Under the pieces are notes generated by a model. The model saw nothing but the letters and a program-made list of their open reading frames with translations. It was not told where the DNA came from and made no database searches. Positions 27,666 to 35,702 of a stretch of DNA of 64,000 nucleotides are shown here, piece after piece. Origin of the DNA: Thermomonospora catenispora (lineage in GTDB: Bacteria > Actinomycetota > Actinomycetes > Streptosporangiales > Streptosporangiaceae). The stretch spans positions 261,963 to 325,962 of the forward strand of contig NZ_RRYT01000001.1 in assembly GCF_006363815.1 (NCBI RefSeq), given 5' to 3'. Within the stretch, counting starts at the first letter, position 1, and each line of letters opens with the position of its first letter. A program made the position numbers and the translations under genes.

Positions 27666-27720
27666 CTCAAGGTCTCTCTTGAGTATGTATACGCACGTTT
27701 ACAAGTCAATGGTCGCATAC
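27666..27720. promoter_or_regulatory. Divergent promoter/operator region between MFS 1 and its TetR gene
   Basis: On the minus strand TTGACT (27709-27704) and CATACT (27687-27682), spaced 16 nt, form a good promoter for the transporter. An inverted repeat CTCAAG-n6-CTTGAG (27666-27683) overlaps its -10/start. A second imperfect repeat, GTATACG...CGCATAC (27687-27720), spans both promoters. On the plus strand CATACT (27716-27721) lies 6 nt before the TetR ATG, suggesting leaderless expression. Which repeat binds TetR is not settled. Confidence 0.5.
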
Positions 27721-27727
27721 TGATGCG

Positions 27728-28321
27728 ATGCGACTGGAGCGGACCCCGGACAGGCCCAAGCGCGACCGGGAGGCCACCCGGCGGCGGCTGCTGGAGGCGG
27801 CGCGCGACCTGTTCGCCGAGCACGGCTACGACCATGTGCCGGTGCGGGCGATCGCGGCCCGGGCGGAGGCCAACGTCGCGCTGGTCAACCGCTACTTCGG
27901 CTCCAAGGCCGCGTTGTTCGGCGAGGTGCTGGCGAGCGAGTCGGCGCTGCGCCGGATCTTCGGCGGCCCCGGCGAGCCGCCGCCGCGGCCACAGGAGCTG
28001 CCCCGCCGGCTGGCCGAGCACGTGGCGCACCAGATCCACGGCGCGCCCGCCATCCCGCTGCTGCGCATCCTGGACCGGTCGGTGGGCAACCCGGAGATCC
28101 AGCCGATCATCCGCCGGCACATGGAGCAGTCCCTCATCGAGCCGCTGGCGGAGCTGCTGGAGGGCCCGGACGCTCGGCTGCGCGCCACCGCCGCCGCCGC
28201 GATCCTCATGGGCAGCGGCTCGGTCCGCCGCACCCTCGGCCTGTCGGAGCTGCGGGAGGCCGACCCGCAGGCCCTCACCGACCGCCTGACCGCGATGTTC
28301 ACCGCCGCCCTGGCCCCGTGA
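27728..28321 (+). CDS. TetR-family repressor, module 1
   Basis: 197 residues. The N-terminal DNA-binding domain (residues about 10-60) has the TetR form RRRLLEAARDLFAEHGYDHV, VRAIAARAEANVALVNRYFG. The C-terminal ligand-binding helices are diverged. The ATG at 27728 is 6 nt after a -10 box, so it may be leaderless. Divergent placement next to the DHA2 transporter suggests it represses that pump and itself until a ligand binds. Confidence 0.88.
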   Translation: MRLERTPDRPKRDREATRRRLLEAARDLFAEHGYDHVPVRAIAARAEANVALVNRYFGSKAALFGEVLASESALRRIFGGPGEPPPRPQELPRRLAEHVAHQIHGAPAIPLLRILDRSVGNPEIQPIIRRHMEQSLIEPLAELLEGPDARLRATAAAAILMGSGSVRRTLGLSELREADPQALTDRLTAMFTAALAP

Positions 28322-28435
28322 CCGCCGGCCAACTCACCCCCACAAATTTGGACTTTCGCTGAAAAATCGGTCGAACCACTCCACGGGGTCGCCTAAGCTC
28401 GCGCATTCGTAGGGCAGCGAGCCCGCGTCATACAC

Positions 28436-28449
28436 GATCAGAACTGATC
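28436..28449. promoter_or_regulatory. Inverted repeat upstream of the 31-residue ORF
   Basis: GATCAG-aa-CTGATC, perfect 6-bp arms, about 46 bp before the small ORF. It may be an operator or a chance repeat. Confidence 0.3.
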
Positions 28450-28495
28450 GGCTCGATCGGTGATGTGACCGTCGCCGAGAGGGGGAGTGATCACC

Positions 28496-28591
28496 ATGGC
28501 ACGGCAGCAACTCATCAAGCGCCCCAAGCCCCCGCGTCAGCCGGCTCCGCTGGACCTCCGGACGCCGTCCGGCCGGGTCCTGCCGTACTGA
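28496..28591 (+). CDS. 31-residue basic, proline-rich small protein
   Basis: The ORF begins at an ATG placed 8 nt after GGGGAG and ends at TGA; third positions are GC-rich. The peptide is rich in Pro, Arg and Gln (RQQLIKRPKPPRQPAPLDL, ending GRVLPY) with no hydrophobic helix and no Cys. A stable hairpin follows 30 nt after the stop, so it has the layout of a complete small gene. No family recognised; a precursor peptide or a small regulatory protein are both possible. There are no modification-enzyme genes nearby. Confidence 0.5.
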   Translation: MARQQLIKRPKPPRQPAPLDLRTPSGRVLPY

Positions 28592-28620
28592 CGAGGCCGA
28601 ACCCCGATCCGCCGACGAAC

Positions 28621-28650
28621 GAGGCCGCGGGCCCGTCCGTCCGCGGCCTC
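28621..28650 (+). terminator. Hairpin after the 31-residue ORF
   Basis: A perfect 10-bp stem (28621-28630 with 28641-28650) around a 10-nt loop, followed by a C/T-rich stretch. Confidence 0.55.
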
Positions 28651-28704
28651 GCCGCATCTCCCGTCCCGCGCCTCCTCTCTCCCGCCCCTGCGCCGGGACG
28701 GCAT

Positions 28705-28743
28705 GCGAAGGGCCGGCGCCCGCCATGGGCGCCGGCCCTTCGC
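28705..28743 (-). terminator. Terminator of MFS 2
   Basis: A perfect 16-bp stem (28705-28720 with 28728-28743) and 7-nt loop, 14 nt beyond the transporter stop codon on the minus strand. It can also stop readthrough from the plus strand. Confidence 0.7.
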
Positions 28744-28756
28744 GGCACCGGGAAGG

Positions 28757-30352
28757 TCAGGCCTTGGGGGCCGAGTCCGCGCCCGAGGGGACGGCGTCGG
28801 CGGCCGAGCCCTCGGCGGGCGGCTTCATCAGGTCGAGGGTGTCGCGCAGCACGACCGGCTTGAGGGCCAGCGTGGCCAGGATGGCGACCACCCCCAACGA
28901 GGTGGAGACCAGGAAGATGTGCCCGGTCGCGTCCCCGTAGGCGGCCCGGACGATCTCCACGATGGGCGCGGGCAGCGAGGTCAGGTCCAGCGAGCCGGTG
29001 GCGGCGCCGCCGGAACCGCGGACGCCCATGGCGGCCAGCTTGTCGGTGATGATGTCCTTGACCTTGTTGGCCAGGATCGCGCCCAGCACCGACACGCCGA
29101 TCGCACCGCCCAGGGAGCGGAAGAAGGTGACCGTGCCGCTGGCGGCGCCCAGCTCCCGGAGGGCCACCGAGTTCTGCACGATCAGCACCAGGTTCTGCAT
29201 CGAGGCGCCGACGCCGATGCCCATCATCAGCATGCCCAGGGACAGGATCCCCATGTGGGTCTCGTGGTCGATGGTCGACAGCAGCGCGAACCCGCCGGTG
29301 AGCACGAACGTGCCGATCACCACGAACATCTTGGGCCGGCCGGTGCGCGAGGTCAGCCGGCCCACGACGGTCGCCGAGCCCAGCACGCCGACCATCATCG
29401 GGATGGTGAGCAGACCGGCCTCGGTCGGGCTGTAGCCGCGCCCGATCTGGAAGTACTGGCCGAGGAACACCGCGCCGCCGAACATGGCCGAGCCGACCGC
29501 CAGGCTGGCCACGATGGCCAGGGCGGTGTTGCGGCGCAGCACGATCGGCAGCGGCACCACCGGCTCGGCCGCACGGGACTCGACCCACACGGCCAGCGCC
29601 AGCAGCAGCAGGCCGCCGCTCACCATGGCGCCGGTCTGCCAGGACAGCCAGGCGAAGGAGTCGTCCACGAAGGTGACCCAGATCAGCAGCACGCTGACGC
29701 CGCCGGCGATGAGGGTGGCGCCCAGGTAGTCGATCTGCACGTTCGCGCGGCGGATGTGCGGCACGTGCAGGGTCTTGCTCAGCAGCGCGAACGCGATCAC
29801 CGCGATGGGCACGCCGATGAAGAAGCACCAGCGCCAGCCCAGCCAGGAGACGTCCACGATGAGCCCGCCCAGCAGCGGGCCGCCGACGGTGGCCACGGCC
29901 ATGACCGCGCCGATGTAACCGAAGTACTTGCCGCGCTCGCGCGGGGAGACCATGACGCCGATCACGATCTGCACCAGGATCTGCAGCGCTCCAACGCCCA
30001 GCCCCTGGAAGGCTCGGGCCGCGATGAGCTGCTCGGTGTTCTGGGCGAACCCGGAGATCAGCGAGCCGACCGCGAAGATCCCGATGGCGATCTGCAACAG
30101 CCGCTTCTTGTCGTACAGGTCGGCGAGCTTGCCCCAGATCGGGGTGCTGGCGGTGGAGGTGAGCAGGGTCGCCGTCACCACCCAGGTGTACTGGGACTGG
30201 CTGCCGTGCAGCGCGCCGATGATCCGCGGCAGCGCTGTCCCCACCACGGTCCCGCTCAGCATGGCGACGAACAGCACCAGCATCAGGCCGCTGAGCGCCT
30301 CGAGCGTCTCCCGACGGCTCATCGGTGGGGATTCGGACGGATGTGAGCTCAC
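28757..30352 (-). CDS. DHA2-type MFS drug/H+ transporter, module 2
   Basis: 531 residues with about 14 transmembrane helices. Motif A is IWGKLADLYDKKRLLQIAI, the helix-4 segment is FQGLGVGALQILVQIVIGV and motif C is AVATVGGPLLGGLIVD. Same subfamily and orientation as the transporter at 26022-27653, with clear similarity in order of motifs. The GTG start at 30352 (VSSHPSE) has GGAGG 7 nt upstream; an internal ATG (MSRRETLE) lies 30 nt later. Divergent from its own TetR gene. Confidence 0.9.
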   Translation of the reverse strand: MSSHPSESPPMSRRETLEALSGLMLVLFVAMLSGTVVGTALPRIIGALHGSQSQYTWVVTATLLTSTASTPIWGKLADLYDKKRLLQIAIGIFAVGSLISGFAQNTEQLIAARAFQGLGVGALQILVQIVIGVMVSPRERGKYFGYIGAVMAVATVGGPLLGGLIVDVSWLGWRWCFFIGVPIAVIAFALLSKTLHVPHIRRANVQIDYLGATLIAGGVSVLLIWVTFVDDSFAWLSWQTGAMVSGGLLLLALAVWVESRAAEPVVPLPIVLRRNTALAIVASLAVGSAMFGGAVFLGQYFQIGRGYSPTEAGLLTIPMMVGVLGSATVVGRLTSRTGRPKMFVVIGTFVLTGGFALLSTIDHETHMGILSLGMLMMGIGVGASMQNLVLIVQNSVALRELGAASGTVTFFRSLGGAIGVSVLGAILANKVKDIITDKLAAMGVRGSGGAATGSLDLTSLPAPIVEIVRAAYGDATGHIFLVSTSLGVVAILATLALKPVVLRDTLDLMKPPAEGSAADAVPSGADSAPKA

Positions 30353-30473
30353 GTAGCTGCCTCCAGGGTTCGTGGCCTGATCGGGGTCGACGGCGCGAAG
30401 CCGGCGCACGCGGGGGGAACGTCGGACACCGACTCTTCTATTCCCAACGGGAAAATTTACCCAGTGAGCAAGT

Positions 30474-30494
30474 TTACTGGCGAACCGGTAAGGT
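30474..30494 (+). promoter_or_regulatory. TetR 2 operator candidate overlapping a leaderless promoter
   Basis: TTACTGG-cgaa-CCGGTAA (30474-30491, 6 of 7 arm positions pair) overlaps a -10 box TAAGGT (30489-30494). A further TTTAC-type half-site lies just upstream (30457-30463). The arrangement fits autorepression and repression of the divergent transporter. Confidence 0.5.
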
Positions 30495-30501
30495 GAACGT
30501 C

Positions 30502-31092
30502 GTGGGGACGATGCCGGGACTGCGCGAGCGCAAGAAGGAGGCCACCCGCCAGGCCCTCCATGAGGCCGCCCTGCGGCTGTCCATCGAGCACGGCCTCGAC
30601 AACGTCACCGTGGAGGCCATCGCGGACGCAGCGGGGGTGTCGCGCCGCACGTTCTCCAACTACTTCGCCGGCAAAGAGGACGCCATCCTGTACGGCGACG
30701 AGCGGCGGATGAGCGAGCTGCTGGACCACTTCGCCGCCCGGCCGCCCACGGAGTCGCCCTGGGCCGCGCTGCACGCCGCCGTCGACGTCATGCACGAGCG
30801 GATCGGGCGCCGCCCCGACCCGGAGTGGGCGGCCCGCGCCCGGCTGGTCAAGAAGCATCCTTCGCTGGCGGCCCGCCAGATGGCCCACTACTCCACCATG
30901 GAGCAGCGGCTGACCCGGCTGATCGCCCAACGCGAGGAGATCCCCGCGTCCTCCCCCCGCCCCCGCGTGATGGCCGCCGCGTTCCTCGCCAGCCTGCGCA
31001 TCGCCACCATCATGTGGACCGAGAATCCGTCCCACTCACTGCACGAGATCGTTCACGAGGTGATGGACGAATACGCCCGCCCGTTCCGCTGA
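30502..31092 (+). CDS. TetR-family repressor, module 2
   Basis: About 196 residues. The N-terminal HTH reads LRERKKEATRQALHEAALRL, then VEAIADAAGVSRRTFSNYFAG, typical of TetR proteins paired with drug pumps. The GTG at 30502 lies 7 nt after the -10 box TAAGGT, implying a leaderless message; the ATG at 30511 (MPGLRERK) is an alternative. It is divergent from the DHA2 transporter and not closely related to the TetR of module 1. Confidence 0.87.
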   Translation: MGTMPGLRERKKEATRQALHEAALRLSIEHGLDNVTVEAIADAAGVSRRTFSNYFAGKEDAILYGDERRMSELLDHFAARPPTESPWAALHAAVDVMHERIGRRPDPEWAARARLVKKHPSLAARQMAHYSTMEQRLTRLIAQREEIPASSPRPRVMAAAFLASLRIATIMWTENPSHSLHEIVHEVMDEYARPFR

Positions 31093-31223
31093 GTCACAGG
31101 AGACTCTGCGATCACCTCACCGTCAACGGGCGCGGCATTGAAACACCGCATGGCGCACAAAGTCAGCTCGATGTCACCCCGCAGATGTCCATCCCCGGTG
31201 GATTTCCGCCTTACTCTGGAGCC

Positions 31224-31274
31224 ATGGCGGAACTTGTTATCGCTCTCGTGATCGCGTACCTCCTGACCCATTGA
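31224..31274 (+). CDS. 16-residue hydrophobic micro-ORF (tentative)
   Basis: ATG to TGA encoding a very hydrophobic peptide (MAELVIALVIAYLLTH) that could span a membrane. GGAG lies only 2-3 nt before the ATG, so initiation may be weak. Codons such as CTT and GTT are unusual for this genome. It could be a small membrane peptide, a leader ORF or chance. Confidence 0.25.
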   Translation: MAELVIALVIAYLLTH

Positions 31275-31321
31275 CCGGGTGCACCGCACTCCGCAGTCAA
31301 GACCGGACATCCCCTGCGAGA

Positions 31322-31362
31322 CCCGCCAGGTGCTGTGTCCATCTGCACAGACACCTGGCGGG
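31322..31362 (+). ncRNA. Strong hairpin in a possible small RNA
   Basis: CCCGCCAGGTG pairs with CACCTGGCGGG, with a further CTGTG/CACAG inner stem, giving a long imperfect hairpin. It lies 37 nt upstream of a T-tract terminator on the plus strand and is not inside a credible gene. Could be the body of an sRNA or a 3' processing signal for the upstream transcript. Confidence 0.35.
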
Positions 31363-31398
31363 CGAAGCGGAGGAGGGCGAAGCGCGTCACGATCGGAA

Positions 31399-31430
31399 CA
31401 CCCTCGGTAAACCCTGAGGGTGGTTTTTTA
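31399..31430 (+). terminator. Intrinsic terminator with T-tract
   Basis: CACCCTC-n10-GAGGGTG followed by GTTTTTTA. The run of six T makes this the most canonical rho-independent terminator in the window. It would end the plus-strand transcript from TetR 2 or from a separate small RNA. Confidence 0.75.
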
Positions 31431-31550
31431 TCGCCACCGGCCGGGCACATCGCGACATTTCCCGCGTTCGCTCCGACCTTTCGGAATCGACCGCCCTTCG
31501 CCGCCGCCTTTTTCTTCTCCTCCCCGCCTCTCCTCACCGGCGGCGGGCGA

Positions 31551-33098
31551 TCAGTGAAAGGAGACCCAGCGCTCCCCGGCATGGCGGCGCAACGCCTCGA
31601 CGATCTCCGCCGTCTGCGGATCCTCGGTGCGCCCCACGGGCAGCAGCAGCGTCCAGCCGGGTCGGCCCCGCATGCCCCACAGCGGGAAGCGCCGCAGCAC
31701 GGGCAGCCGGCCCAGGGCGGGCGCCCCCGGCCGCGGAGCGGCCCAGACGCCGGAGAACTGCTCCAGGGGCCCCCAGAGCCACGACGATCCGAGCGGCATC
31801 ACGGTCACCTGCGCGATCGTCGCCCAGTCCCACCGCAGCGACAGCCCGTCGACCCGGGCGGCGATGCCCGCTCCGTCGACGTCCACCTCGACCGTCCCGG
31901 CCCGCAGCGGACGCGAGGAGAGCTGCCGGGACCACAGCACGAGGAGCAGGTAGAGCCCTGCGTACGGCACCGCGCCGATCTTCCCCCATCCCGGCGCGAT
32001 CACCAGGACCCCGAAGGCGGCCAGGCCGAACAGGATCCCCATCACGGTGATCGCCCAGAGCAGGACCTTGGAGGCGTTGGGATACCTCGGGCTCCAGCGC
32101 ACCGTCGTCGTGGATGGAACGTACGGCGGCGCGGACGGGGCGTGGGGCGGCACGGCCGCCGACGCGGCGGCCGGCGGCGCGACCTCCGACACCGTGGGCT
32201 GCGAGTCCGGATCCTCGGTTCCGGCCCCCGGCTCCCCGGTCCCGGCGGCGGGCTGCACGAGGGTCCGGGCGAGGGACTCCGCGTCGGGGGAGCCGCCCTC
32301 CAGCAGCCAGTGCAGCACCCGGTCGGCGGTCGGCCGTTTCTGCGGGTCCTTGGCCAGGCAGGCGGCGACGATGCCGCGCAGCGGCTCGGCCAGGTCGCCG
32401 AGGTCGGGACCGGCCGTCAGGATGCGGTGGAAGACCGCGGGCATGGTGTCCTGGCCGTACGGCGGCCGGCCGGTGGCGGCGAACACCATGGTCGCGGCCC
32501 AGGCGAACACGTCGGTGGGCGGACCCAGCCGAGCGCCGGAGACCTGCTCGGGCGACATGTAGGCGGGGGTCCCGACGGCCTGGCTGGTCAGGGTGACGGT
32601 CTCGTCCAGGGCACGGGCGATGCCGAAGTCGATCACCCGCGGCCCCTGCGACGCCAGCAGGATGTTGGACGGCTTGAAGTCGCGGTGCACCACCCCGGCC
32701 CGGTGGATCGCGACCAGCGCGGTGGCCGTGCCGACCGCCAGCCGGTGCAGCTCGTCCCCCGCCAGCGGCCCCTGCTCCCGCACCACCGTCGCCAGGGACG
32801 GACCGTCGATGAACTCGCTGACCAGATAGGGGGTGTCGTCGGCGAGATCCGCGGCCAGCACCCGCGCCGTGCAGAACGACGCCACCTGCCGAGCCGCCTG
32901 GATCTCCCGGGCGAACCGCGTCCTGGCCCGCTCGTCCCCGTCGAACCGGGCGTGCAGCATCTTCACCGCGACGGGCGAGCCGTCCGGCGCATGTCCCAAG
33001 AAGACCGTCCCCTGGCCGCCGCTCCCCAGCCGTCCGGCCAGCCGATATCCGGCGACCTCCGTCGGATCTCCGGGGCGCAGCGGCGCCGCCTGCGGCAT
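31551..33098 (-). CDS. Membrane Ser/Thr protein kinase with C-terminal PH-like domain
   Basis: 515 residues. The kinase domain (about 15-275) has the P-loop GSGGQG (25-30), VAVK with K46, the catalytic HRDFKPSN (D140), DFG (157-159) and GTPAYMSPEQ. A Pro/Ala-rich linker (about 300-365) is followed by two transmembrane helices (about 370-420). The last about 110 residues (TVEVDVDGAGIAARVDGLSL onward) look like a bacterial PH-type beta domain, unlike the usual extracellular PASTA. Start is the ATG at 33098 with GGGAGGG upstream. Substrates are unknown; the long Thr-motif tail of NuoB2 is one candidate. Confidence 0.9.
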   Translation of the reverse strand: MPQAAPLRPGDPTEVAGYRLAGRLGSGGQGTVFLGHAPDGSPVAVKMLHARFDGDERARTRFAREIQAARQVASFCTARVLAADLADDTPYLVSEFIDGPSLATVVREQGPLAGDELHRLAVGTATALVAIHRAGVVHRDFKPSNILLASQGPRVIDFGIARALDETVTLTSQAVGTPAYMSPEQVSGARLGPPTDVFAWAATMVFAATGRPPYGQDTMPAVFHRILTAGPDLGDLAEPLRGIVAACLAKDPQKRPTADRVLHWLLEGGSPDAESLARTLVQPAAGTGEPGAGTEDPDSQPTVSEVAPPAAASAAVPPHAPSAPPYVPSTTTVRWSPRYPNASKVLLWAITVMGILFGLAAFGVLVIAPGWGKIGAVPYAGLYLLLVLWSRQLSSRPLRAGTVEVDVDGAGIAARVDGLSLRWDWATIAQVTVMPLGSSWLWGPLEQFSGVWAAPRPGAPALGRLPVLRRFPLWGMRGRPGWTLLLPVGRTEDPQTAEIVEALRRHAGERWVSFH

Positions 33099-33557
33099 CG
33101 GCCCTCCCGACCCCACGACTCGCTGACGATCTTCGATCACCGCGAACCTACCGGAAAGGACCTCTCGCCGTCCCCCGGCGTCCTTGCCGGAAGAGGCCAC
33201 GCCCCGTGCGATGCGCCGACGGCGCACCGAAACCCGTCGTTCGCGGCGGTCCCGCCGCGGACGCGGCGCCGAGCCCGAGGCCCTTTCGTCGACCGTGACG
33301 AACGTCGCCGGGGTCACCACGACCGCATCGGCCGGAGCGCCCCCGTCGGCCTCCCGGCATCCGACAACTCGCCGCAGGCCGCCCACCGGTCGACGCGGCC
33401 GGGTTCGTCCGCATCCACGCCCCGCAGACCCGACGACGGGGCGGTCACGCAGACCCGCCGCCCCGCGTCCTGCGCCGATCGGGCGAAGACCCCCGCGTTC
33501 ACGGCCGCGGGGCGGCGCGCACCGCGACGGGGAGGATCGCGTGCGAGGCCGGGGCGG
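33099..33557. other. Intergenic region, no supported gene
   Basis: About 460 bases between msrA and the kinase. Frames on both strands are Arg/Pro-rich, lack ribosome-binding sites and have the wrong GC3 pattern. It contains the kinase promoter region; no clear repeat or hairpin was found. Confidence 0.5.
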
Positions 33558-34205
33558 TCACTCGGCGGGGGCGACGCCCACCGGGCAGGCGACGCCGGTC
33601 CCGCCGAGACCGCAGTACCCGTTGGGGTTCTTGGCGTCCGACAGGTACTGCTGGTGGTAGGCCTCGGCGAAGTAGAAGGGACCGGCGGGGGCGATCTCGG
33701 TGGTGATGGCGCCGTAGCCGGCGGCGGTCAGGACCTTCTGGTAGGCGTCGCGGGAGGCCTCGGCGGCCTTGAGCTGGGCGTCGGAGTGGGTGTAGACGGC
33801 CGAGCGGTACTGGGTTCCGATGTCGTTGCCCTGCCGCATGCCCTGCGTGGGGTCGTGGGCCTCCCAGAAGACGCGCAGCAGCTGCTCGTAGGTGACCCGG
33901 GTCGGGTCGTAGACGACGCGGACGGTCTCGGCGTGACCGGTGAGGCCGCTGCAGACCTCCTCGTAGGTGGGGTTGGGCGTGTAGCCGCCCTGGTAGCCCA
34001 CGGCGGTGGTGATGACGCCGGGGACCTGCCAGAACTTGCGTTCGGCGCCCCAGAAGCAGCCGAGGGCGAAGTCGGCGATCTCGCTGCCCTCCGGGTAGGG
34101 CGGGGTCAGCGGGGTGCCCAGCACCTCATGACGGGGCGGCACGGGCATCGGGGTGTCGCGGCCGGGCAGCGCGGCCTCGGGAGCGACCATCTCGGTCTTG
34201 AACAT
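33558..34205 (-). CDS. msrA: Peptide-methionine (S)-S-oxide reductase
   Basis: 215 residues. The catalytic motif is GCFWG (Cys50), followed by [15 protein letters not shown] and [10 protein letters not shown], the MsrA signature. Two Cys near the C-terminus (C198 and C207, in GYCGLGG...VACPV) can act as resolving cysteines recycled by thioredoxin. It repairs oxidised Met in proteins. The ATG at 34205 follows GGTGGGTGAG. Monocistronic, on the minus strand. Confidence 0.94.
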   Translation of the reverse strand: MFKTEMVAPEAALPGRDTPMPVPPRHEVLGTPLTPPYPEGSEIADFALGCFWGAERKFWQVPGVITTAVGYQGGYTPNPTYEEVCSGLTGHAETVRVVYDPTRVTYEQLLRVFWEAHDPTQGMRQGNDIGTQYRSAVYTHSDAQLKAAEASRDAYQKVLTAAGYGAITTEIAPAGPFYFAEAYHQQYLSDAKNPNGYCGLGGTGVACPVGVAPAE

Positions 34206-34696
34206 CGTGCAGCTCACCCACCAAACGCCGAACGACCTCGGACCACACGCGGAGGCCCCGTACACCTTCCAGAGTACGGGGTCGGTCCCGCCCCGACAGG
34301 GGCCCAGATCCGCGCCCCGTGCGGCGGCAACGCGCCACGGGTCGCATCGGTGTACGCGGCCGTCACGCCGTCCCGTTCCCTCTCGGCCGCGATCTGCGGC
34401 CGGCGGACCGGCACCGGGCCGACTCATCGGCGCGGACCGCCACGGCCGCCGGAGGACGTCCCCCGTGAACGGCATCGCAGAGGACGCCCGCCGGCGCCGC
34501 ATGAACCCGACAGTCGCTCATGCGAGCCCTCATGCGCCGACGGCGACGCGACGGGCGCGCCGAGGACCGCCGGGGCCGGCCTCCCGAAGCCGAGGAACGC
34601 TCTCGCCGGACATCCGGCGATGCGTCCAAGGCGCAGACCTCCTCAGACATGACCGTCACCGATTAACGCTCATTACCAGGTGATAGTCTGGCCGCC
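34206..34696. other. Intergenic region, no supported gene
   Basis: About 490 bases between the divergent msrA and rarD genes. No frame has both a ribosome-binding site and high GC3. Near rarD, GATAGT (34682-34687) is a likely -10 box placed for a near-leaderless transcript. Confidence 0.5.
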
Positions 34697-35608
34697 GTGA
34701 TCGATCGGCGTGGGATGGCGGCCGGAATCGCGGCCTACGGGCTGTGGGGCCTGTTCCCCCTCTACTGGCCGTTGCTGAAACCCGCCGGGTCGGGTGAGGT
34801 GCTGGCACACCGCATCATGTGGTCGCTGGTGGCGGTGGCCGTCATCTTGGGCGTGCGGCGGCACTGGCGATGGGTGCGCGAGCTGACGCCGCGCACGATC
34901 GCCCTGCTCGCCCTGGCCGCCCTGGTGATCAGCGCCAACTGGGGCACCTACATCTACGCCGTCACCACCGGGCACACCATCGAGGCGGCCCTCGGCTACT
35001 TCATCAATCCGCTGATCAGCGTGCTGCTCGGAGTGCTGGTCTTCCGGGAGCGGCTGCGTCCCTGGCAGTGGACGGCGATCGGGCTGGGCGCGGCGGCGGT
35101 GCTGGTGCTCGCCGTCGACTACGGCCGCCCGCCCTGGGTCGCGCTGGTGCTGGCCTGCTCGTTCGGCACCTACGGGCTGGTCAAGAAGTTCGCCGCCATG
35201 CCCTCGGCGGAGAGCCTGGCCGCCGAGACCGCCGTGCTGTTCCTGCCCGCTCTGGCGTTCGTGCTGATCCTGGAAGGACGGGGGACGGCGGCGTTCGGCC
35301 ATGCGGGCGCCCTCAACGCGCTGCTGCTGGCCTCCGGCGGGGTCGTCACCGCGATCCCGCTGATGCTGTTCAACACCGCCGCCACCCGGATCCCGATGAC
35401 CGTGCTGGGGATGCTGCAGTACCTCGCGCCGGTGCTGCAGTTCCTGATCGGGCTGCTGATCCAGCACGAGCCCATGCCCGCCAGCCGGTGGGCCGGCTTC
35501 CTGCTGGTCTGGACGGCCCTGGTGATCCTCACCGCCGACGGCCTGCGCGCGGCCCGCCGCGCGCGAAGGCCCGCGGCCCCCGCCCCCACCGCCGCCGAGG
35601 CCGCCTGA
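34697..35608 (+). CDS. rarD: RarD-type EamA/DMT transporter
   Basis: 303 residues, about ten transmembrane helices in two EamA repeats. The N-terminus (GMAAGIAAYGLWGLFPLYWP) and SANWGTYIYAVTTGHTIEAALGYFINPLISVLLG are characteristic of RarD (chloramphenicol-sensitivity type) proteins. Substrate unknown. GTG start at 34697, 9 nt after a GATAGT -10 box, so translation may be leaderless. Convergent with the prenyl synthase gene downstream. Confidence 0.9.
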   Translation: MIDRRGMAAGIAAYGLWGLFPLYWPLLKPAGSGEVLAHRIMWSLVAVAVILGVRRHWRWVRELTPRTIALLALAALVISANWGTYIYAVTTGHTIEAALGYFINPLISVLLGVLVFRERLRPWQWTAIGLGAAAVLVLAVDYGRPPWVALVLACSFGTYGLVKKFAAMPSAESLAAETAVLFLPALAFVLILEGRGTAAFGHAGALNALLLASGGVVTAIPLMLFNTAATRIPMTVLGMLQYLAPVLQFLIGLLIQHEPMPASRWAGFLLVWTALVILTADGLRAARRARRPAAPAPTAAEAA

Positions 35609-35702
35609 GGCCGCACGCGCCGCACGCGCCGCACGCCTGGTCAGGGGCTCATCGGCGAACCCGTCCGGCCCGTTCCGCTCCGGCGGGCCGCCGGGGTCGC
35701 TC

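Larger units (their letters stand above)
31093..31550. other. Long intergenic region with structured RNA features
   Basis: 458 bases between the convergent TetR 2 and kinase genes, noticeably less GC-rich than the rest. It holds a 16-codon hydrophobic ORF, a strong hairpin and a T-tract terminator, listed separately. Larger frames here lack ribosome-binding sites and look non-coding. Confidence 0.5.

Noticed and set aside
33184..33660. Plus-strand frame between the kinase and msrA
   Set aside because: Arg/Pro-rich, overlaps msrA on the opposite strand, no ribosome-binding site and no family features.
34153..34683. Plus-strand frame upstream of rarD
   Set aside because: Overlaps the start of msrA, has mixed codon use and no ribosome-binding site.
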